64,000 bases of DNA from Ectopseudomonas chengduensis (GCF_015712065.1 NZ_JACFYZ010000001.1:806001-870000); one strand, 5' to 3'. Positions 24,046 to 34,136 are shown, counted from the first letter of the stretch. A program made the numbers and translations. Notes: a model not told the origin generated them from the sequence alone.

Positions 24046-25506
24046 ATGAAAGAAATCAAGCATTTCATTAGCGGTGCCTTCGTCGGTTCGGCCAGCGGCA
24101 AGCTGTTCGACAATGTCAGCCCGGCCAACGGCCAGGTGATCGGCCGCGTCCACGAGGCCGGCCGCGCCGAGGTCGACGCCGCGGTCAGGGCGGCACGCGC
24201 TGCGCTGAAGGGACCCTGGGGGAAGATGACGGTGGCCGAGCGCGCTGAGATTCTGCATCGCGTGGCCGATGGCATCACGGCGCGCTTCGGCGAGTTTCTC
24301 GAGGCCGAATGCCTGGACACCGGCAAGCCGAAGTCGCTGGCCAGCCACATCGACATTCCGCGCGGCGCGGCCAATTTCAAGGTGTTCGCCGACCTGCTCA
24401 AGAATGTTGCCAATGAAGCCTTCGAGATGGCCACCCCGGACGGCGCCGGTGCACTCAACTACGGCGTGCGCCGGCCTAAGGGGGTGATCGGGGTGATCAG
24501 CCCGTGGAACCTGCCGCTGCTGCTGATGACCTGGAAAGTCGGCCCGGCCCTGGCCTGCGGCAACTGCGTGGTGGTCAAACCATCCGAGGAAACCCCGCTG
24601 ACCGCCACCCTGCTCGGCGAGGTGATGCAGGCCGCCGGTGTGCCGGCCGGCGTGTACAACGTGGTGCACGGTTTCGGCGGCGATTCGGCCGGGGCCTTCC
24701 TCACCGAGCACCCGGACGTCGACGCCTACACCTTCACCGGCGAGACCGGCACCGGCGAAACCATCATGCGCGCCGCGGCCAAGGGCGTGCGCCAGGTGTC
24801 GCTGGAGCTGGGCGGCAAGAACGCCGGCATCGTCTTCGCCGACTGCGATATGGACAAGGCCATCGAGGGCACCCTGCGCTCGGCCTTCGCCAACTGCGGC
24901 CAGGTCTGCCTGGGCACCGAGCGGGTGTATGTCGAGCGGCCGATCTTCGACGCGTTCGTCGCCCGCCTGAAGGCCGGCGCCGAAGCGTTGAAGATCGGCG
25001 AACCGAACGATCCAGAGGCCAATTTCGGCCCGCTGATCAGCCATAAGCACCGTGAAAAAGTCCTCAGTTACTACCAGCAGGCAGTCGACGACGGCGCCAC
25101 CGTTGTCACCGGCGGCGGCGTGCCGGAGATGCCGGCGCACCTGGCCGGCGGCGCCTGGGTGCAGCCGACTATCTGGACCGGCCTGGCCGACGATTCGGCG
25201 GTGGTCACCGAGGAAATCTTCGGCCCCTGCTGCCATATCCGCCCGTTCGACAGCGAGGAGGAAGCCATTGAACTGGCCAACAGCCTGCCTTACGGCCTGG
25301 CCTCGGCGATCTGGACCGAGAACGCTTCGCGCGCCCACCGCGTCGCCGGGCAGATTGAGGCCGGCATCGTCTGGGTCAACAGCTGGTTCCTGCGCGACCT
25401 GCGCACCGCCTTCGGCGGCAGCAAGCAGTCGGGCATCGGGCGCGAAGGGGGTGTGCACTCGCTGGAGTTCTACACCGAGCTGAAAAACATCTGTGTGAAA
25501 CTTTGA
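24046..25506 (+). CDS. xylG: 2-Hydroxymuconic semialdehyde dehydrogenase
   Basis: A 486-residue NAD-dependent aldehyde dehydrogenase that starts the oxalocrotonate branch of the meta pathway. The family motifs are TFTGETGTGE, LELGGKNAG with the general-base glutamate, and CGQVCLGTERVY with the nucleophile cysteine. The C-terminal GGSKQSGIGREGG is typical of this class. It follows xylE by 34 bp with its own ribosome-binding site. Confidence 0.95.
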   Translation: MKEIKHFISGAFVGSASGKLFDNVSPANGQVIGRVHEAGRAEVDAAVRAARAALKGPWGKMTVAERAEILHRVADGITARFGEFLEAECLDTGKPKSLASHIDIPRGAANFKVFADLLKNVANEAFEMATPDGAGALNYGVRRPKGVIGVISPWNLPLLLMTWKVGPALACGNCVVVKPSEETPLTATLLGEVMQAAGVPAGVYNVVHGFGGDSAGAFLTEHPDVDAYTFTGETGTGETIMRAAAKGVRQVSLELGGKNAGIVFADCDMDKAIEGTLRSAFANCGQVCLGTERVYVERPIFDAFVARLKAGAEALKIGEPNDPEANFGPLISHKHREKVLSYYQQAVDDGATVVTGGGVPEMPAHLAGGAWVQPTIWTGLADDSAVVTEEIFGPCCHIRPFDSEEEAIELANSLPYGLASAIWTENASRAHRVAGQIEAGIVWVNSWFLRDLRTAFGGSKQSGIGREGGVHSLEFYTELKNICVKL

Positions 25507-25516
25507 GGACCTGGTC

Positions 25517-26365
25517 ATGAACGCACCGCAGCAAAGCCCTGAAATCGGTCGCGAAATCCTCGCCGCCGGCTACCGCACCAACCTGCATGATCAGGGCGAA
25601 GGCTTCCCGGCTCTGCTGATCCACGGCTCCGGCCCCGGCGTCACCGCCTGGGCCAACTGGCGCGGGATCATTCCGCAGCTGGCGCAGACGCGCCGGGTGA
25701 TCGCCCCGGACATGCTCGGCTTCGGCTACAGCGAACGTCCGGCCGATGGCAAGTACAGCCAGGCGCGCTGGGTCGAGCATGCCATCGGCGTGCTCGACGC
25801 CCTCGGCATCCAGCAGGCCGACATCGTCGGCAACTCGTTCGGCGGCGGGCTGGCACTGGCACTGGCCATCCGTCACCCCGAGCGTGTGCGCCGGCTGGTG
25901 CTGATGGGCAGCGTCGGTGTGTCTTTCCCCATCACCGCAGGACTGGAAACAGCCTGGGGCTACACGCCGTCGCTGGCCAACATGCGCAGGCTGCTCGATC
26001 TGTTCGCCCACGACCGCACCCTGGTCAACGACGAGCTGGCCGAGCTGCGCTACCAGGCCAGCATCCGCCCCGGCTTTCAGGAGTCGTTCGCCGCGATGTT
26101 CCCGCCGCCACGGCAGAACGGAGTCGACGATCTGGCCAGCAACGAGACCGATATCCGCGCCCTGCCCAACGAAACCCTGGTCATCCACGGCCGCGAGGAT
26201 CGGATCATCCCGCTGCAGGCTTCGCTGACCCTCGCGCAGTGGATTCCCAACGCCCAGCTACACGTGTTCGGCCAGTGCGGCCACTGGACCCAGATCGAAC
26301 ACGCCGAGCGTTTCGCCCGCTTGGTCGAGAATTTCCTCGCCGAGGCCGACGCCCTCCATTCCTGA
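25517..26365 (+). CDS. xylF: 2-Hydroxymuconic semialdehyde hydrolase
   Basis: A 282-residue alpha/beta hydrolase of the hydrolytic branch, used for ring-cleavage products that are ketones such as those from 3-methylcatechol. The oxyanion region is LIHGSGPGVTAW, the nucleophile elbow GNSFGGG, and the late aspartate and histidine lie in HGREDRIIPL and GHWTQIE. It starts 10 nt after xylG with GAGGACCTGG upstream. Confidence 0.95.
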   Translation: MNAPQQSPEIGREILAAGYRTNLHDQGEGFPALLIHGSGPGVTAWANWRGIIPQLAQTRRVIAPDMLGFGYSERPADGKYSQARWVEHAIGVLDALGIQQADIVGNSFGGGLALALAIRHPERVRRLVLMGSVGVSFPITAGLETAWGYTPSLANMRRLLDLFAHDRTLVNDELAELRYQASIRPGFQESFAAMFPPPRQNGVDDLASNETDIRALPNETLVIHGREDRIIPLQASLTLAQWIPNAQLHVFGQCGHWTQIEHAERFARLVENFLAEADALHS

Positions 26366-26376
26366 GAGAGACCGAT

Positions 26377-27162
26377 ATGGACAAGACATTGATCAACGAA
26401 CTCGGCGACGAGCTCTACCAGGCGATGGTCCAGCGCGAGACCGTCACGCCGCTGACCAGCCGCGGCTTCGACATCAGCGTCGAGGACGCCTACCACATTT
26501 CCCTGCGCATGCTGGAACGCCGCCTGGCCGCCGGCGAGCGGGTGATCGGCAAGAAGATCGGCGTCACCAGCAAGGCCGTGCAGAACATGCTCGGCGTGCA
26601 CCAGCCGGACTTCGGCTACCTCACCGATGCCATGGTCTACAACAGCGGCGAAGCCATGCCGATCAGCGAGAAGCTGATCCAGCCGCGCGCCGAGGGCGAG
26701 ATCGCCTTCATCCTCAAGAAGGACCTGATGGGGCCGGGCGTGACCAACGCCGACGTGCTGGCTGCCACCGAATGCGTGATCCCCTGCTTCGAAGTGGTCG
26801 ATTCGCGCATCCAGGACTGGAAGATCAAGATCCAGGACACCGTGGCGGACAACGCCTCCTGCGGGCTGTTCGTGCTCGGCGACCAGGCCGTCTCACCGCG
26901 CCAGGTCGATCTGGTCACCTGCGGCATGCTGGTCGAGAAGAACGGCCAGCTGCTCTCCACCGGCGCTGGAGCGGCTGCGCTCGGCTCGCCGGTCAATTGC
27001 GTCGCCTGGTTGGCCAACACCCTCGGCCACTTCGGCATCGGCCTGAAGGCCGGCGAAGTGATCCTGTCCGGCTCGCTGGTTCCGCTGGAACCGGTCAAGG
27101 CCGGTGATTTCATGCGCGTCGAGATCGGCGGCATCGGCAGCGCCTCCGTGCGCTTCATCTGA
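26377..27162 (+). CDS. xylJ: 2-Oxopent-4-enoate hydratase
   Basis: A 261-residue enzyme that adds water to 2-oxopent-4-enoate to give 4-hydroxy-2-oxovalerate. It belongs to the fumarylacetoacetase-like hydratase/decarboxylase family, sharing the layout of Xyl[23 protein letters not shown] with metal-binding glutamates, and [12 protein letters not shown]. The ATG at 26377 follows GAGAG; a longer upstream frame overlaps xylF and is not used. It works with XylI, with which it forms a complex in known systems. Confidence 0.95.
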   Translation: MDKTLINELGDELYQAMVQRETVTPLTSRGFDISVEDAYHISLRMLERRLAAGERVIGKKIGVTSKAVQNMLGVHQPDFGYLTDAMVYNSGEAMPISEKLIQPRAEGEIAFILKKDLMGPGVTNADVLAATECVIPCFEVVDSRIQDWKIKIQDTVADNASCGLFVLGDQAVSPRQVDLVTCGMLVEKNGQLLSTGAGAAALGSPVNCVAWLANTLGHFGIGLKAGEVILSGSLVPLEPVKAGDFMRVEIGGIGSASVRFI

Positions 27163-27176
27163 TCGAGGACAGCCTG

Positions 27177-28100
27177 ATGAACAAGAAACTGAAAGCCGCC
27201 ATTATCGGCCCGGGCAACATCGGCACAGATCTGGTGATGAAGATGCTGCGTTCCGAGTGGATCGAGCCGGTCTGGATGGTCGGCATCGACCCCGAGTCCG
27301 ATGGCCTCAAGCGCGCCCGCGAGTTCGGCCTGAAGACCACCGCCGAGGGCGTCGACGGCCTGCTGCCGCACGTGCTCGAGGACGATATCCGCATCGCCTT
27401 CGATGCCACCTCCGCCTATGTACACGCCGAGAACAGCCGCAAGCTCAACGAGCTGGGCGTGCTGATGGTCGACCTGACCCCGGCCGCCATCGGCCCGTAC
27501 TGCGTGCCGCCGGTGAACCTCAAGCAGCATGTCGGCACGCTGGAAATGAACGTCAACATGGTCACCTGTGGTGGCCAGGCCACCATCCCGATGGTCGCCG
27601 CGGTATCGCGCGTGCAGCCGGTGGCCTACGGCGAGATCGTCGCCACCGTGTCCTCGCGCTCCATCGGCCCGGGCACCCGCAAGAACATCGACGAGTTCAC
27701 CCGCACCACCGCCGGCGCCATCGAGCAGGTCGGCGGGGCCAAGGAAGGCAAGGCGATCATCGTCGTCAACCCGGCCGAGCCGCCGCTGATGATGCGCGAC
27801 ACCATCCACTGCCTGACCGAAACCGAACCGGACCAGGATGCGATCACCGCATCGGTCCACGCGATGATCGCCGAGGTGCAGAAGTACGTGCCCGGCTACC
27901 GGCTGAAGAACGGCCCGGTATTCGACGGCAACCGCGTCTCGATCTTCATGGAAGTCGAGGGCCTGGGCGACTACCTGCCCAAGTACGCCGGCAACCTCGA
28001 CATCATGACCGCCGCCGCCCTGCGCACCGGCGAGATGTTCGCCGAGGAAATCGCCGCCGGCACCATTCAACTGCCACGTCGTGAAGCGGCACTGGCCTAA
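27177..28100 (+). CDS. xylQ: Acetaldehyde dehydrogenase (acylating)
   Basis: A 307-residue CoA-dependent dehydrogenase that turns acetaldehyde or propionaldehyde into the acyl-CoA. The N-terminal Rossmann motif is [11 protein letters not shown], and the active-site cysteine lies in [12 protein letters not shown]. It is the partner of the aldolase encoded next; the two channel the aldehyde. It starts 14 nt after xylJ with GAGGACAG upstream. Confidence 0.95.
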   Translation: MNKKLKAAIIGPGNIGTDLVMKMLRSEWIEPVWMVGIDPESDGLKRAREFGLKTTAEGVDGLLPHVLEDDIRIAFDATSAYVHAENSRKLNELGVLMVDLTPAAIGPYCVPPVNLKQHVGTLEMNVNMVTCGGQATIPMVAAVSRVQPVAYGEIVATVSSRSIGPGTRKNIDEFTRTTAGAIEQVGGAKEGKAIIVVNPAEPPLMMRDTIHCLTETEPDQDAITASVHAMIAEVQKYVPGYRLKNGPVFDGNRVSIFMEVEGLGDYLPKYAGNLDIMTAAALRTGEMFAEEIAAGTIQLPRREAALA

Positions 28101-28112
28101 AGGAGTCGCACC

Positions 28113-29153
28113 ATGAATCTGCAAGGCAAGAACGTCACCCTGCACGACATGAGCCTGCGCGACGGCATGCACGCCAAGCGCCACCAGATCAGCCTCGAGC
28201 AGATGATCGCGGTCGCCACCGGCCTCGACGCTGCCGGCATGCCACTGATCGAGATCACCCACGGCGACGGCCTCGGCGGTCGCTCGATCAACTACGGTTT
28301 CCCCGCGCACAGCGACGAGGAATACCTGCGTGCGGTGATCCCGCGCCTCAAGCAGGCCAAGGTATCCGCCCTGCTGCTGCCAGGCATCGGCACGGTCGAC
28401 CACCTGAAGATGGCGCTCGACTGTGGCGTCTCCACCATTCGAGTGGCCACGCATTGCACCGAGGCCGATGTCTCCGAGCAGCACATCGGCATGTCACGCA
28501 AGCTGGGCGCCGATACCGTAGGCTTCCTGATGATGGCGCACATGATCAGCGCGGAAAAAGTGCTGGAGCAGGCGCGGCTGATGGAAAGCTACGGCGCCAA
28601 CTGCATCTATTGCACCGACTCCGCCGGCTACATGCTGCCCGATGAAGTCAGCGAGAAGATCGGCCTGCTGCGCGCCGAGCTGAACCCGGCCACCGAGATC
28701 GGCTTCCACGGCCACCACAACATGGGCATGGCCATCGCCAATTCGCTGGCCGCCATCGAAGCCGGTGCCTCACGCATCGACGGCTCGGTCGCCGGTCTCG
28801 GCGCCGGTGCCGGCAACACCCCGCTGGAAGTCTTCGTCGCGGTGTGCAAGCGCATGGGCGTGGAAACCGGCATCGACCTCTACAAGATCATGGACGTCGC
28901 CGAGGACCTGGTGGTGCCGATGATGGATCAGCCGATCCGCGTCGACCGCGATGCGCTGACCCTGGGCTATGCCGGGGTGTACAGCTCGTTCCTGCTGTTT
29001 GCCCAGCGCGCCGAGAAGAAGTACGGCATACCGGCCCGCGACATTCTGGTCGAGCTGGGGCGCCGCGGCACCGTCGGTGGCCAGGAAGACATGATCGAGG
29101 ACCTCGCCCTGGATATGTCCCGGGCCCGCCAGAACCAGAAGGTGAGCGCATGA
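28113..29153 (+). CDS. xylK: 4-Hydroxy-2-oxovalerate aldolase
   Basis: A 346-residue TIM-barrel aldolase of the DmpG/HMGL-like class that splits 4-hydroxy-2-oxovalerate to pyruvate and acetaldehyde. Conserved features are [16 protein letters not shown] at the N-terminus and the metal-binding [12 protein letters not shown]. The C-terminal DmpG-type communication domain ([20 protein letters not shown]) contacts XylQ. AAGGAG precedes the ATG; the stop overlaps xylI. Confidence 0.95.
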   Translation: MNLQGKNVTLHDMSLRDGMHAKRHQISLEQMIAVATGLDAAGMPLIEITHGDGLGGRSINYGFPAHSDEEYLRAVIPRLKQAKVSALLLPGIGTVDHLKMALDCGVSTIRVATHCTEADVSEQHIGMSRKLGADTVGFLMMAHMISAEKVLEQARLMESYGANCIYCTDSAGYMLPDEVSEKIGLLRAELNPATEIGFHGHHNMGMAIANSLAAIEAGASRIDGSVAGLGAGAGNTPLEVFVAVCKRMGVETGIDLYKIMDVAEDLVVPMMDQPIRVDRDALTLGYAGVYSSFLLFAQRAEKKYGIPARDILVELGRRGTVGGQEDMIEDLALDMSRARQNQKVSA

Positions 29154-29944
29154 ACCGTACCCTCAGCCCCGAGCAGGTGCTGGCCCTGGCCGAGCACATC
29201 GAGAACGCCGAACTGCAGGCCCATGACATCCACAAGGTCACCAACGACTATCCCGAGATGACCTTCGCCGATGCCTACGACATCCAGTGGGAAATCCGCC
29301 GGCGCAAGGAGGAGCGCGGCAACAAGATCGTCGGCCTGAAGATGGGCCTGACCTCATGGGCGAAGATGGCACAGATGGGCGTGGAGACGCCGATCTACGG
29401 CTTTCTCGCCGACTACTTCAGCGTGCCCGACGGCGGCACGGTGGAGTGTTCCAAGCTGATCCACCCCAAGATCGAGGCGGAAATCGCGGTGGTCACCAAG
29501 GCACCGCTGGTGGGGCCTGGTTGCCATATCGGCGACGTGATCGCCGCGGTCGACTACGTGATCCCCACCGTCGAGGTGATCGACTCACGCTACGAGAACT
29601 TCAAGTTCGACCTGATCAGCGTGGTGGCCGACAACGCCTCCTCGACCCGCTATATCACCGGCGGTCGCATGGCCAGCCTGGAGGATGTCGACCTGCGCAC
29701 TCTTGGCGTGGTGATGGAGAAGAACGGCGAGGTGGTGGAACTCGGTGCCGGTGCCGCGGTGCTCGGCCATCCGCTGTCCAGCGTGGCGATGCTCGCCAAC
29801 CTGCTGGCCGAGCGCGGCGAGCACATACCGGCCGGCACCTTCATCATGACCGGCGGCATCACCGCCGCCGTCGCAGTAGCGCCGGGCGACAACATCACCG
29901 TGCGCTACCAGGGGCTTGGCAGCGTCTCCGCGCGCTTCGTCTGA
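29150..29944 (+). CDS. xylI: 4-Oxalocrotonate decarboxylase
   Basis: A 264-residue decarboxylase that converts 2-oxohex-3-enedioate to 2-oxopent-4-enoate, paralogous to XylJ. Shared family features are [26 protein letters not shown] and [14 protein letters not shown]. The ATG at 29150 overlaps the xylK stop, so translation is probably coupled. Length and position match the TOL operon. Confidence 0.94.
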   Translation: MNRTLSPEQVLALAEHIENAELQAHDIHKVTNDYPEMTFADAYDIQWEIRRRKEERGNKIVGLKMGLTSWAKMAQMGVETPIYGFLADYFSVPDGGTVECSKLIHPKIEAEIAVVTKAPLVGPGCHIGDVIAAVDYVIPTVEVIDSRYENFKFDLISVVADNASSTRYITGGRMASLEDVDLRTLGVVMEKNGEVVELGAGAAVLGHPLSSVAMLANLLAERGEHIPAGTFIMTGGITAAVAVAPGDNITVRYQGLGSVSARFV

Positions 29945-29951
29945 GCCATCC

Positions 29952-29980
29952 GGCCGCCCTGCCCGGGCGGCCTCTTCTTC
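29952..29980 (+). terminator. Terminator-like hairpin between xylI and xylH
   Basis: GGCCGCCC (29952-29959) pairs with GGGCGGCC (29965-29972), followed by TCTTCTTC and then AGGAGG of xylH. The weak U tract means it may attenuate rather than stop transcription. Confidence 0.5.
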
Positions 29981-29992
29981 AGGAGGCACACC

Positions 29993-30184
29993 ATGCCTAT
30001 TGCCCAGATCCACATCCTTGAAGGCCGCAGCGACGAGCAGAAGGAAACCCTCATTCGGGAAGTCAGCGAGGCCATCTCGCGCTCCCTGGATGCGCCGCTG
30101 ACCAGCGTACGAGTGATCATAACCGAGATGCCCAAAGGCCACTTCGGCATCGGCGGCGAACTGGCCAGCAAGGTCAGACGCTGA
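29993..30184 (+). CDS. xylH: 4-Oxalocrotonate tautomerase
   Basis: A 63-residue tautomerase; after removal of Met1 the N-terminal proline ([12 protein letters not shown]) is the catalytic base. Two conserved arginines typical of 4-OT are present (near residues 12 and 40). It converts 2-hydroxymuconate to 2-oxo-3-hexenedioate. An AGGAGG sits at good spacing. This is the last gene of the lower operon; the IS30 element starts about 165 bp downstream. Confidence 0.96.
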   Translation: MPIAQIHILEGRSDEQKETLIREVSEAISRSLDAPLTSVRVIITEMPKGHFGIGGELASKVRR

Positions 30185-30207
30185 AAGTGGAGATGCGCAA
30201 AGGCATT

Positions 30208-30225
30208 TCGGGTCGAAAAACCCGA
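30208..30225 (+). terminator. Possible terminator hairpin after xylH
   Basis: TCGGGT (30208-30213) pairs with ACCCGA (30220-30225) with a CGAAAA loop, but no T run follows. Weak evidence. Confidence 0.3.
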
Positions 30226-30692
30226 CCTGGATTGGCAGGCGGCCACAAAGAGCGCGGGCAAACGCCGGCACAGCAGCGCTATGCAGCTATCGCCAGTGGA
30301 GTTTGAGAAACGCTATTTCAGAGCTTGGAGAGTGGGCGGCGGCAAAAACTGAGTGCAACACCTGACCTTTCCGGTAAGGTGCTGCCCCATGTCCTATTCC
30401 GAACTCAGCGTTGCAGAGCGCGCCACGATCCAAATCGGTCATGTCCAAGGCTTCAGTCAGAGAAGGATTGCCTGCCTGGTCAACCGATCCCCCTCGACCA
30501 TCAGCCGGGAGCTGCGTCGTAATCGCCAGGCTTGCGGCACCTACTCGGCCCACGGAGCGCAGCAGCAGATGCAGCGCCGGCGCCAAGCCTGCCGGCCCAG
30601 GCGCAAGCTGTTGCCAGGCAGTGAACGCTTGGGTTCTACCCCGTCAGCACGGACACTTTCGAGTAAGCTCACACCGAGCTGAAGGAGTGTTC

Positions 30693-30989
30693 ATGAAACG
30701 CAAGAAATACAGTCCCGAGTTCAAGCGGGAAGCCATCGAGTTGGTTCGTCGTTCAGGGGCGAGCTGTCGACAGGTGGCCATGGAGATTGGTGTTGCTCCC
30801 AACCTGCTCACACGCTGGGTGCGGGAGGCACAACCAGGTACTGAGAAAGCCTTTCCTGGAACGGGAAGCCCGCGGGATGAGGAGCTTGCCCGCCTCAAGC
30901 GCGAGTTGGCCCGAGTAACCAAGGAACGTGATTTTTTAAGAGACGCGGCAGCGTACTTTGCCAAGGAGTCATCGAGCGGTACACGGTGA
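30693..30989 (+). CDS. IS3-family transposase OrfA
   Basis: A 98-residue HTH protein ([20 protein letters not shown], then [18 protein letters not shown]) with a leucine-zipper-like tail ([17 protein letters not shown]). It binds the IS ends and, by -1 frameshifting into orfB, forms the full transposase in this family. Its stop overlaps the orfB start by 4 nt, and orfB is in the -1 frame. ATG follows AAGGAG. Confidence 0.9.
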   Translation: MKRKKYSPEFKREAIELVRRSGASCRQVAMEIGVAPNLLTRWVREAQPGTEKAFPGTGSPRDEELARLKRELARVTKERDFLRDAAAYFAKESSSGTR

Positions 30990-31846
30990 TCCAGCGCTGC
31001 CGCAACGAGTACCCGGTACGATTGATGTGCCGTTGCCTGAAGGTTTCTGCCAGCGGCTATTACGCCTGGCAGGATCGTGAACCAAGCGCGCGAGCTCAGG
31101 AGAATGCGCGCTTGGTGAAGCGCATTCGGGAGATTCACGAGGACAGCCGGGGTGTGATCGGAGCGCCACGAATGCACGAGGATTTGCTCGACGAGGGCGA
31201 AGCCGTCAGCCTGAACCGAGTTGCTCGCCTGATGGCGGCTGAGCGAATTCAAGGCTGGCCACGCCGGAAGCGGCGTGGCTTTGGAAGAGTCGCCAGCAGC
31301 CGCCCAGCAGGCGTGAAAAACCTGCTGGAGCGCGACTTCACCGCGCAGGAACCAGAGCGCAAGTGGGTCACGGACATCACGGAAATCGCCACCCAGGAAG
31401 GCAAACTCTTTCTATGCGTGGTGCTCGACTTGTACAGCAAGCTGGTGATCGGTTGGTCGATGCATCACCGCCAGGATCGGCAGATGGTGATTCGAGCGGT
31501 GGAGATGGCGATCTGGCAGCGCCAGGGTGACTGGTCAGTGATCCTGCATTCGGATCGCGGCAGCCAATTCACCAGCGCCGACTACCAGCGCTTTCTGAAT
31601 CGCAACACGCTGGTGTGCAGTATGAGTGCCGTCGGGCATTGCGGCGACAACGCTGCCTGTGAAGGCTTCTTCGGTCAGCTCAAACGGGAGCGCGTTGTCC
31701 ATCAGTCGTATCGAACTCGTGATGAGGCTCGGGCGGATCTATTCGACTACATCGAGCGGTTTCATAACCCACGAATGCGTCGTAGAGTCGCCCGGCAAGA
31801 TCTGAAGTTTTCAGCCCTTTTCAAACCGTCCGTGGAAATGGGGTAG
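30986..31846 (+). CDS. IS3-family transposase OrfB
   Basis: A 286-residue DDE integrase-core protein: the acidic triad lies in [21 protein letters not shown] and [15 protein letters not shown]. The N-terminal region holds the HTH_21 segment ([18 protein letters not shown]). Drawn from a GTG at 30986; in life it is probably made mainly as an OrfAB fusion by frameshifting. Frame intact and end 5 nt from the right IS end, so the element looks active. Confidence 0.9.
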   Translation: MIQRCRNEYPVRLMCRCLKVSASGYYAWQDREPSARAQENARLVKRIREIHEDSRGVIGAPRMHEDLLDEGEAVSLNRVARLMAAERIQGWPRRKRRGFGRVASSRPAGVKNLLERDFTAQEPERKWVTDITEIATQEGKLFLCVVLDLYSKLVIGWSMHHRQDRQMVIRAVEMAIWQRQGDWSVILHSDRGSQFTSADYQRFLNRNTLVCSMSAVGHCGDNAACEGFFGQLKRERVVHQSYRTRDEARADLFDYIERFHNPRMRRRVARQDLKFSALFKPSVEMG

Positions 31847-32725
31847 AACCCCTTCGAGCTGGTGACCCACATGCTGCGTGAGCGTTTGTCTCCCGAGCAG
31901 ATTGCCGGCAAGCTGCGAAGCATGAACATACCCAACCTCAGAGATGCCTACGTCTGTCGCGAGACGATCTACAGCGCGATCTACGCCCTGCCCGTCGGAG
32001 AGCTGCGCAAGGAGCTGATCATCTGCCTGCGCCAAGGTAAGACGACACGCAGGCCACGTTCTGGCGGTGTAGATCGGCGCGGCCAGATTCCCGAGATGGT
32101 CAGCATCCACGTGCGCCCGCCGGAAATTGAAGACCGCCTGATGCCGGGCCATTGGGAAGGTGATCTGATCAAGGGCAAGGCCAACGCCTCGGCGGTGGGC
32201 ACCTTGGTGGAACGCACCAGTGGCTACCTGATGCTGGTGAAGATGAACGACGCGACGGCGACCTCGGCGATGGAGGGCTTCAGTGCCGCGCTCAATCGCA
32301 TGCCGCTGGCGATGCGCAAGAGCATGACCTACGACCAAGGGCGGGAGATGGCGCGGCACGCTGAGATCACCCAGAGAACCGGTGTGGCGATATTCTTCTG
32401 CGATCCTCATAGCCCTTGGCAGCGCGGCAGCAACGAAAACATCAACGGCCTGATTCGCCAGTACCTGCCCAAGGGCACGGACTTGTCGGTACACAGCCAG
32501 GAAGAACTCGACGCCATTGCACTGCAACTGAATATGCGTCCGCGTAAGCGCTTCGACTTTAAGTGCCCGATCGAAGTCATGGGTGAGGTGATGCAGGAAG
32601 CCCTGGCTATGCGGCATGATGCTCCAGCCTCAATTCAATGACCGTGTTGCACTCAGCTCCTGCAACCGCCGTGTCTAAGAAAGCCGGGGCGATTCAACCC
32701 ATCCCTTCTTCGGCTACGTTCGTAA

Positions 32726-33691
32726 TCAAGCCACTTCCTTTTTGCATTGACGCAGGGTGTCGGAAGGCAACTCGCCGAACGCGTTCCTATAGTTTTCAGC
32801 GAAACGTCCCAAATGTAAGAAGCCGTAGTCTAGGGCTATCTCAGTTATACTACGCACATTTGCACTGGGATCGCTCAAGCAGGCGCGGATGCTTTCGAGC
32901 TTGCGGTTGCGTATGTAGTTCTTCGGCGTGGTGCCGGCATGCTTCTCGAACAAATTGTAGAGCGAGCGTGGACTCATCATCGCCAGCTCCGCTAACCGCT
33001 CAAGGCTGATATTCCGTTTGAGATTCTCCTCAATGAATTGAACGACTCGCTCGAAAGACGGGTTACCTTTGCTGAAAATTTCACGGCTGACATTGCTGCC
33101 CAGCATTTCGAGCAGCTTGGAAGCGATGATCCCCGCATAGTGCTCTTGGACCCGAGGCATCGACTTTGTATGTTCCGCTTCGTCACAAACTAACCCGAGT
33201 AGATTGATAAAGCCATCGAGTTGCTGGAGATTGTGTCGCGCGGCGAAACGGATACCCTCCCTCGGCTTGTGCCAATTGTTGTCACTGCATGCCCGATCAA
33301 GGACCACTGAGGGCAATTTAACGATAAATTTCTCGCAATCTTCTGAATAGGTCAGGTCGGCTTGGTCATCCGGATTGAGCAGCAATAGTTCGCCCGGCGA
33401 AAAATAGTGCTCCTGGCCATGGCCACGCCACAGGCAATGGCCTTTGAGTATTATTTGCAGATGATAACAGGTCTCTAATCCAGGCGAGATTACCCTCACG
33501 CTACCGCCGTAGCTGATTCGACACAGGTCGAGGCATCCGAAGATTCTGTGGTGCAGCCTGCCTGCCGGGCGCCCGCCCTTGGGCAGGCGAATAGAGTGCG
33601 TACCGACATACTGGTTAACATAATCGGAGACTGCATAGGGCTCGGCGTGGACGAAGATCTGACTTTTCTCGTTCAATAAGCAAAAATCCAT
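32726..33691 (-). CDS. xylS: AraC-family activator of the meta operon
   Basis: A 321-residue regulator that binds benzoate or toluates and activates Pm. The N-terminal half is the effector and dimerisation domain; the C-terminal 110 residues hold two HTH motifs (SLERLAELAMMSPRSLYNLF, then ITEIALDYGFLHLGRFAENY). It looks essentially identical to pWW0 XylS from memory. It is transcribed towards the IS30 element from the Ps promoters in the xylS-xylR gap. The intact Pm repeats upstream of xylX are its targets. Confidence 0.96.
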   Translation of the reverse strand: MDFCLLNEKSQIFVHAEPYAVSDYVNQYVGTHSIRLPKGGRPAGRLHHRIFGCLDLCRISYGGSVRVISPGLETCYHLQIILKGHCLWRGHGQEHYFSPGELLLLNPDDQADLTYSEDCEKFIVKLPSVVLDRACSDNNWHKPREGIRFAARHNLQQLDGFINLLGLVCDEAEHTKSMPRVQEHYAGIIASKLLEMLGSNVSREIFSKGNPSFERVVQFIEENLKRNISLERLAELAMMSPRSLYNLFEKHAGTTPKNYIRNRKLESIRACLSDPSANVRSITEIALDYGFLHLGRFAENYRNAFGELPSDTLRQCKKEVA

Positions 33692-33842
33692 AGCTCACGG
33701 TTCTCTTATTTTAATGTGGGCTGCTTGGTGTGATGTAGAAAGGCGCCAGGTCGATGAAAATGCATCTCGACGTGATGCGTATACGGGTTACCCCCATTGC
33801 CACGTTGCGCCATCCTTTTTGCAATCAGTGACCACTTTTCCA

Positions 33843-33858
33843 AGCAAAAATAATGCCA
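33843..33858 (-). promoter_or_regulatory. Ps1 sigma-54 promoter of xylS
   Basis: On the minus strand TGGCATTATTTTTGCT gives GG-N10-GC, the -24/-12 spacing of sigma-54 promoters. It would start transcription near 33831, about 140 nt upstream of the xylS ATG. Confidence 0.85.
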
Positions 33859-33970
33859 AGCAGAACGAAGACGTTCTTTTTAAGAAGCGAGAACACCAGA
33901 AGTTCGTGCTGTCGGGGCATGCGGCGACGAATTGGCGGATAAAGGGGATCTGCGTTGAGGTGGATTTCAG

Positions 33971-33986
33971 TTAATCAATTGGTTAA
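33971..33986. promoter_or_regulatory. Palindromic XylR-type upstream activator site
   Basis: TTAATCAATTGGTTAA is a near-perfect palindrome about 130-140 bp upstream of the Ps1 -12 element and immediately before xylR. It fits the TTGATCAA-type sites of XylR/DmpR regulators and would allow XylR both to activate Ps1 and to repress its own promoter. Confidence 0.65.
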
Positions 33987-34136
33987 TTTTTCAGGACCAC
34001 CTAAGCAAATGCTAAAGTGGCAGATGGAATGCTGAGCCGGCAAGCACAGGCCTTGACGTTGCAAGGTAGTCATGACCGCAGTGAGCCACTGATGTGCTGC
34101 GGGGTGGATCATCCCGATAAAAACAAGAGGAAAACA

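Larger units (their letters stand above)
30631..31851 (+). mobile_element. IS3-family element inside the IS30 transposase gene
   Basis: The 1221-bp element has imperfect terminal inverted repeats starting GGGTTCTACCCC on the left and ending GGGGTAGAACCC on the right, with a second matching block CACGGAC. It is flanked by a 3-bp direct repeat CTT (30628-30630 and 31852-31854), as expected for IS3 transposition. It carries orfA and orfB and appears complete. Confidence 0.9.
30389..32641 (+). pseudogene. IS30-family transposase gene split by an IS3-family insertion
   Basis: The N-terminal part (30389-30630) gives MSYSELSVAERATIQIG and an HTH, ACLVNRSPSTISRELRRN. The C-terminal part (31855-32641) holds the DDE catalytic core: GHWEGDLIKG, MTYDQGREMA and CDPHSPWQRGSNENINGLIR. 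The two parts rejoin in frame as GSERFELVTHML if the IS3 element and one CTT copy are removed, so the gene was intact until that insertion. Confidence 0.88.
30349..32656 (+). mobile_element. IS30-family element, interrupted
   Basis: Both ends carry CTGAGTGCAACAC (30349-30361) and its inverse GTGTTGCACTCAG (32644-32656). Removing the 1221-bp IS3 insertion and one CTT copy leaves 1084 bp, a normal IS30 size. I see no clear target duplication. It lies between xylH and the end of xylS. Confidence 0.82.
33692..34136. promoter_or_regulatory. xylS-xylR divergent regulatory region (Ps and Pr)
   Basis: This 445-bp gap drives xylS leftward and xylR rightward. Besides the sigma-54 element and palindromic site listed separately, it contains AT-rich stretches suited to IHF. 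An 86-codon open frame crosses it but lacks a ribosome-binding site and overlaps the promoter elements, so I do not call it a gene. Exact sigma-70 start sites for Pr and the weak xylS promoter cannot be placed by eye. Confidence 0.7.

Noticed and set aside
33714..33974. 86-codon frame between xylS and xylR
   Set aside because: It overlaps the Ps1 promoter and XylR site, lacks a ribosome-binding site and resembles no protein.
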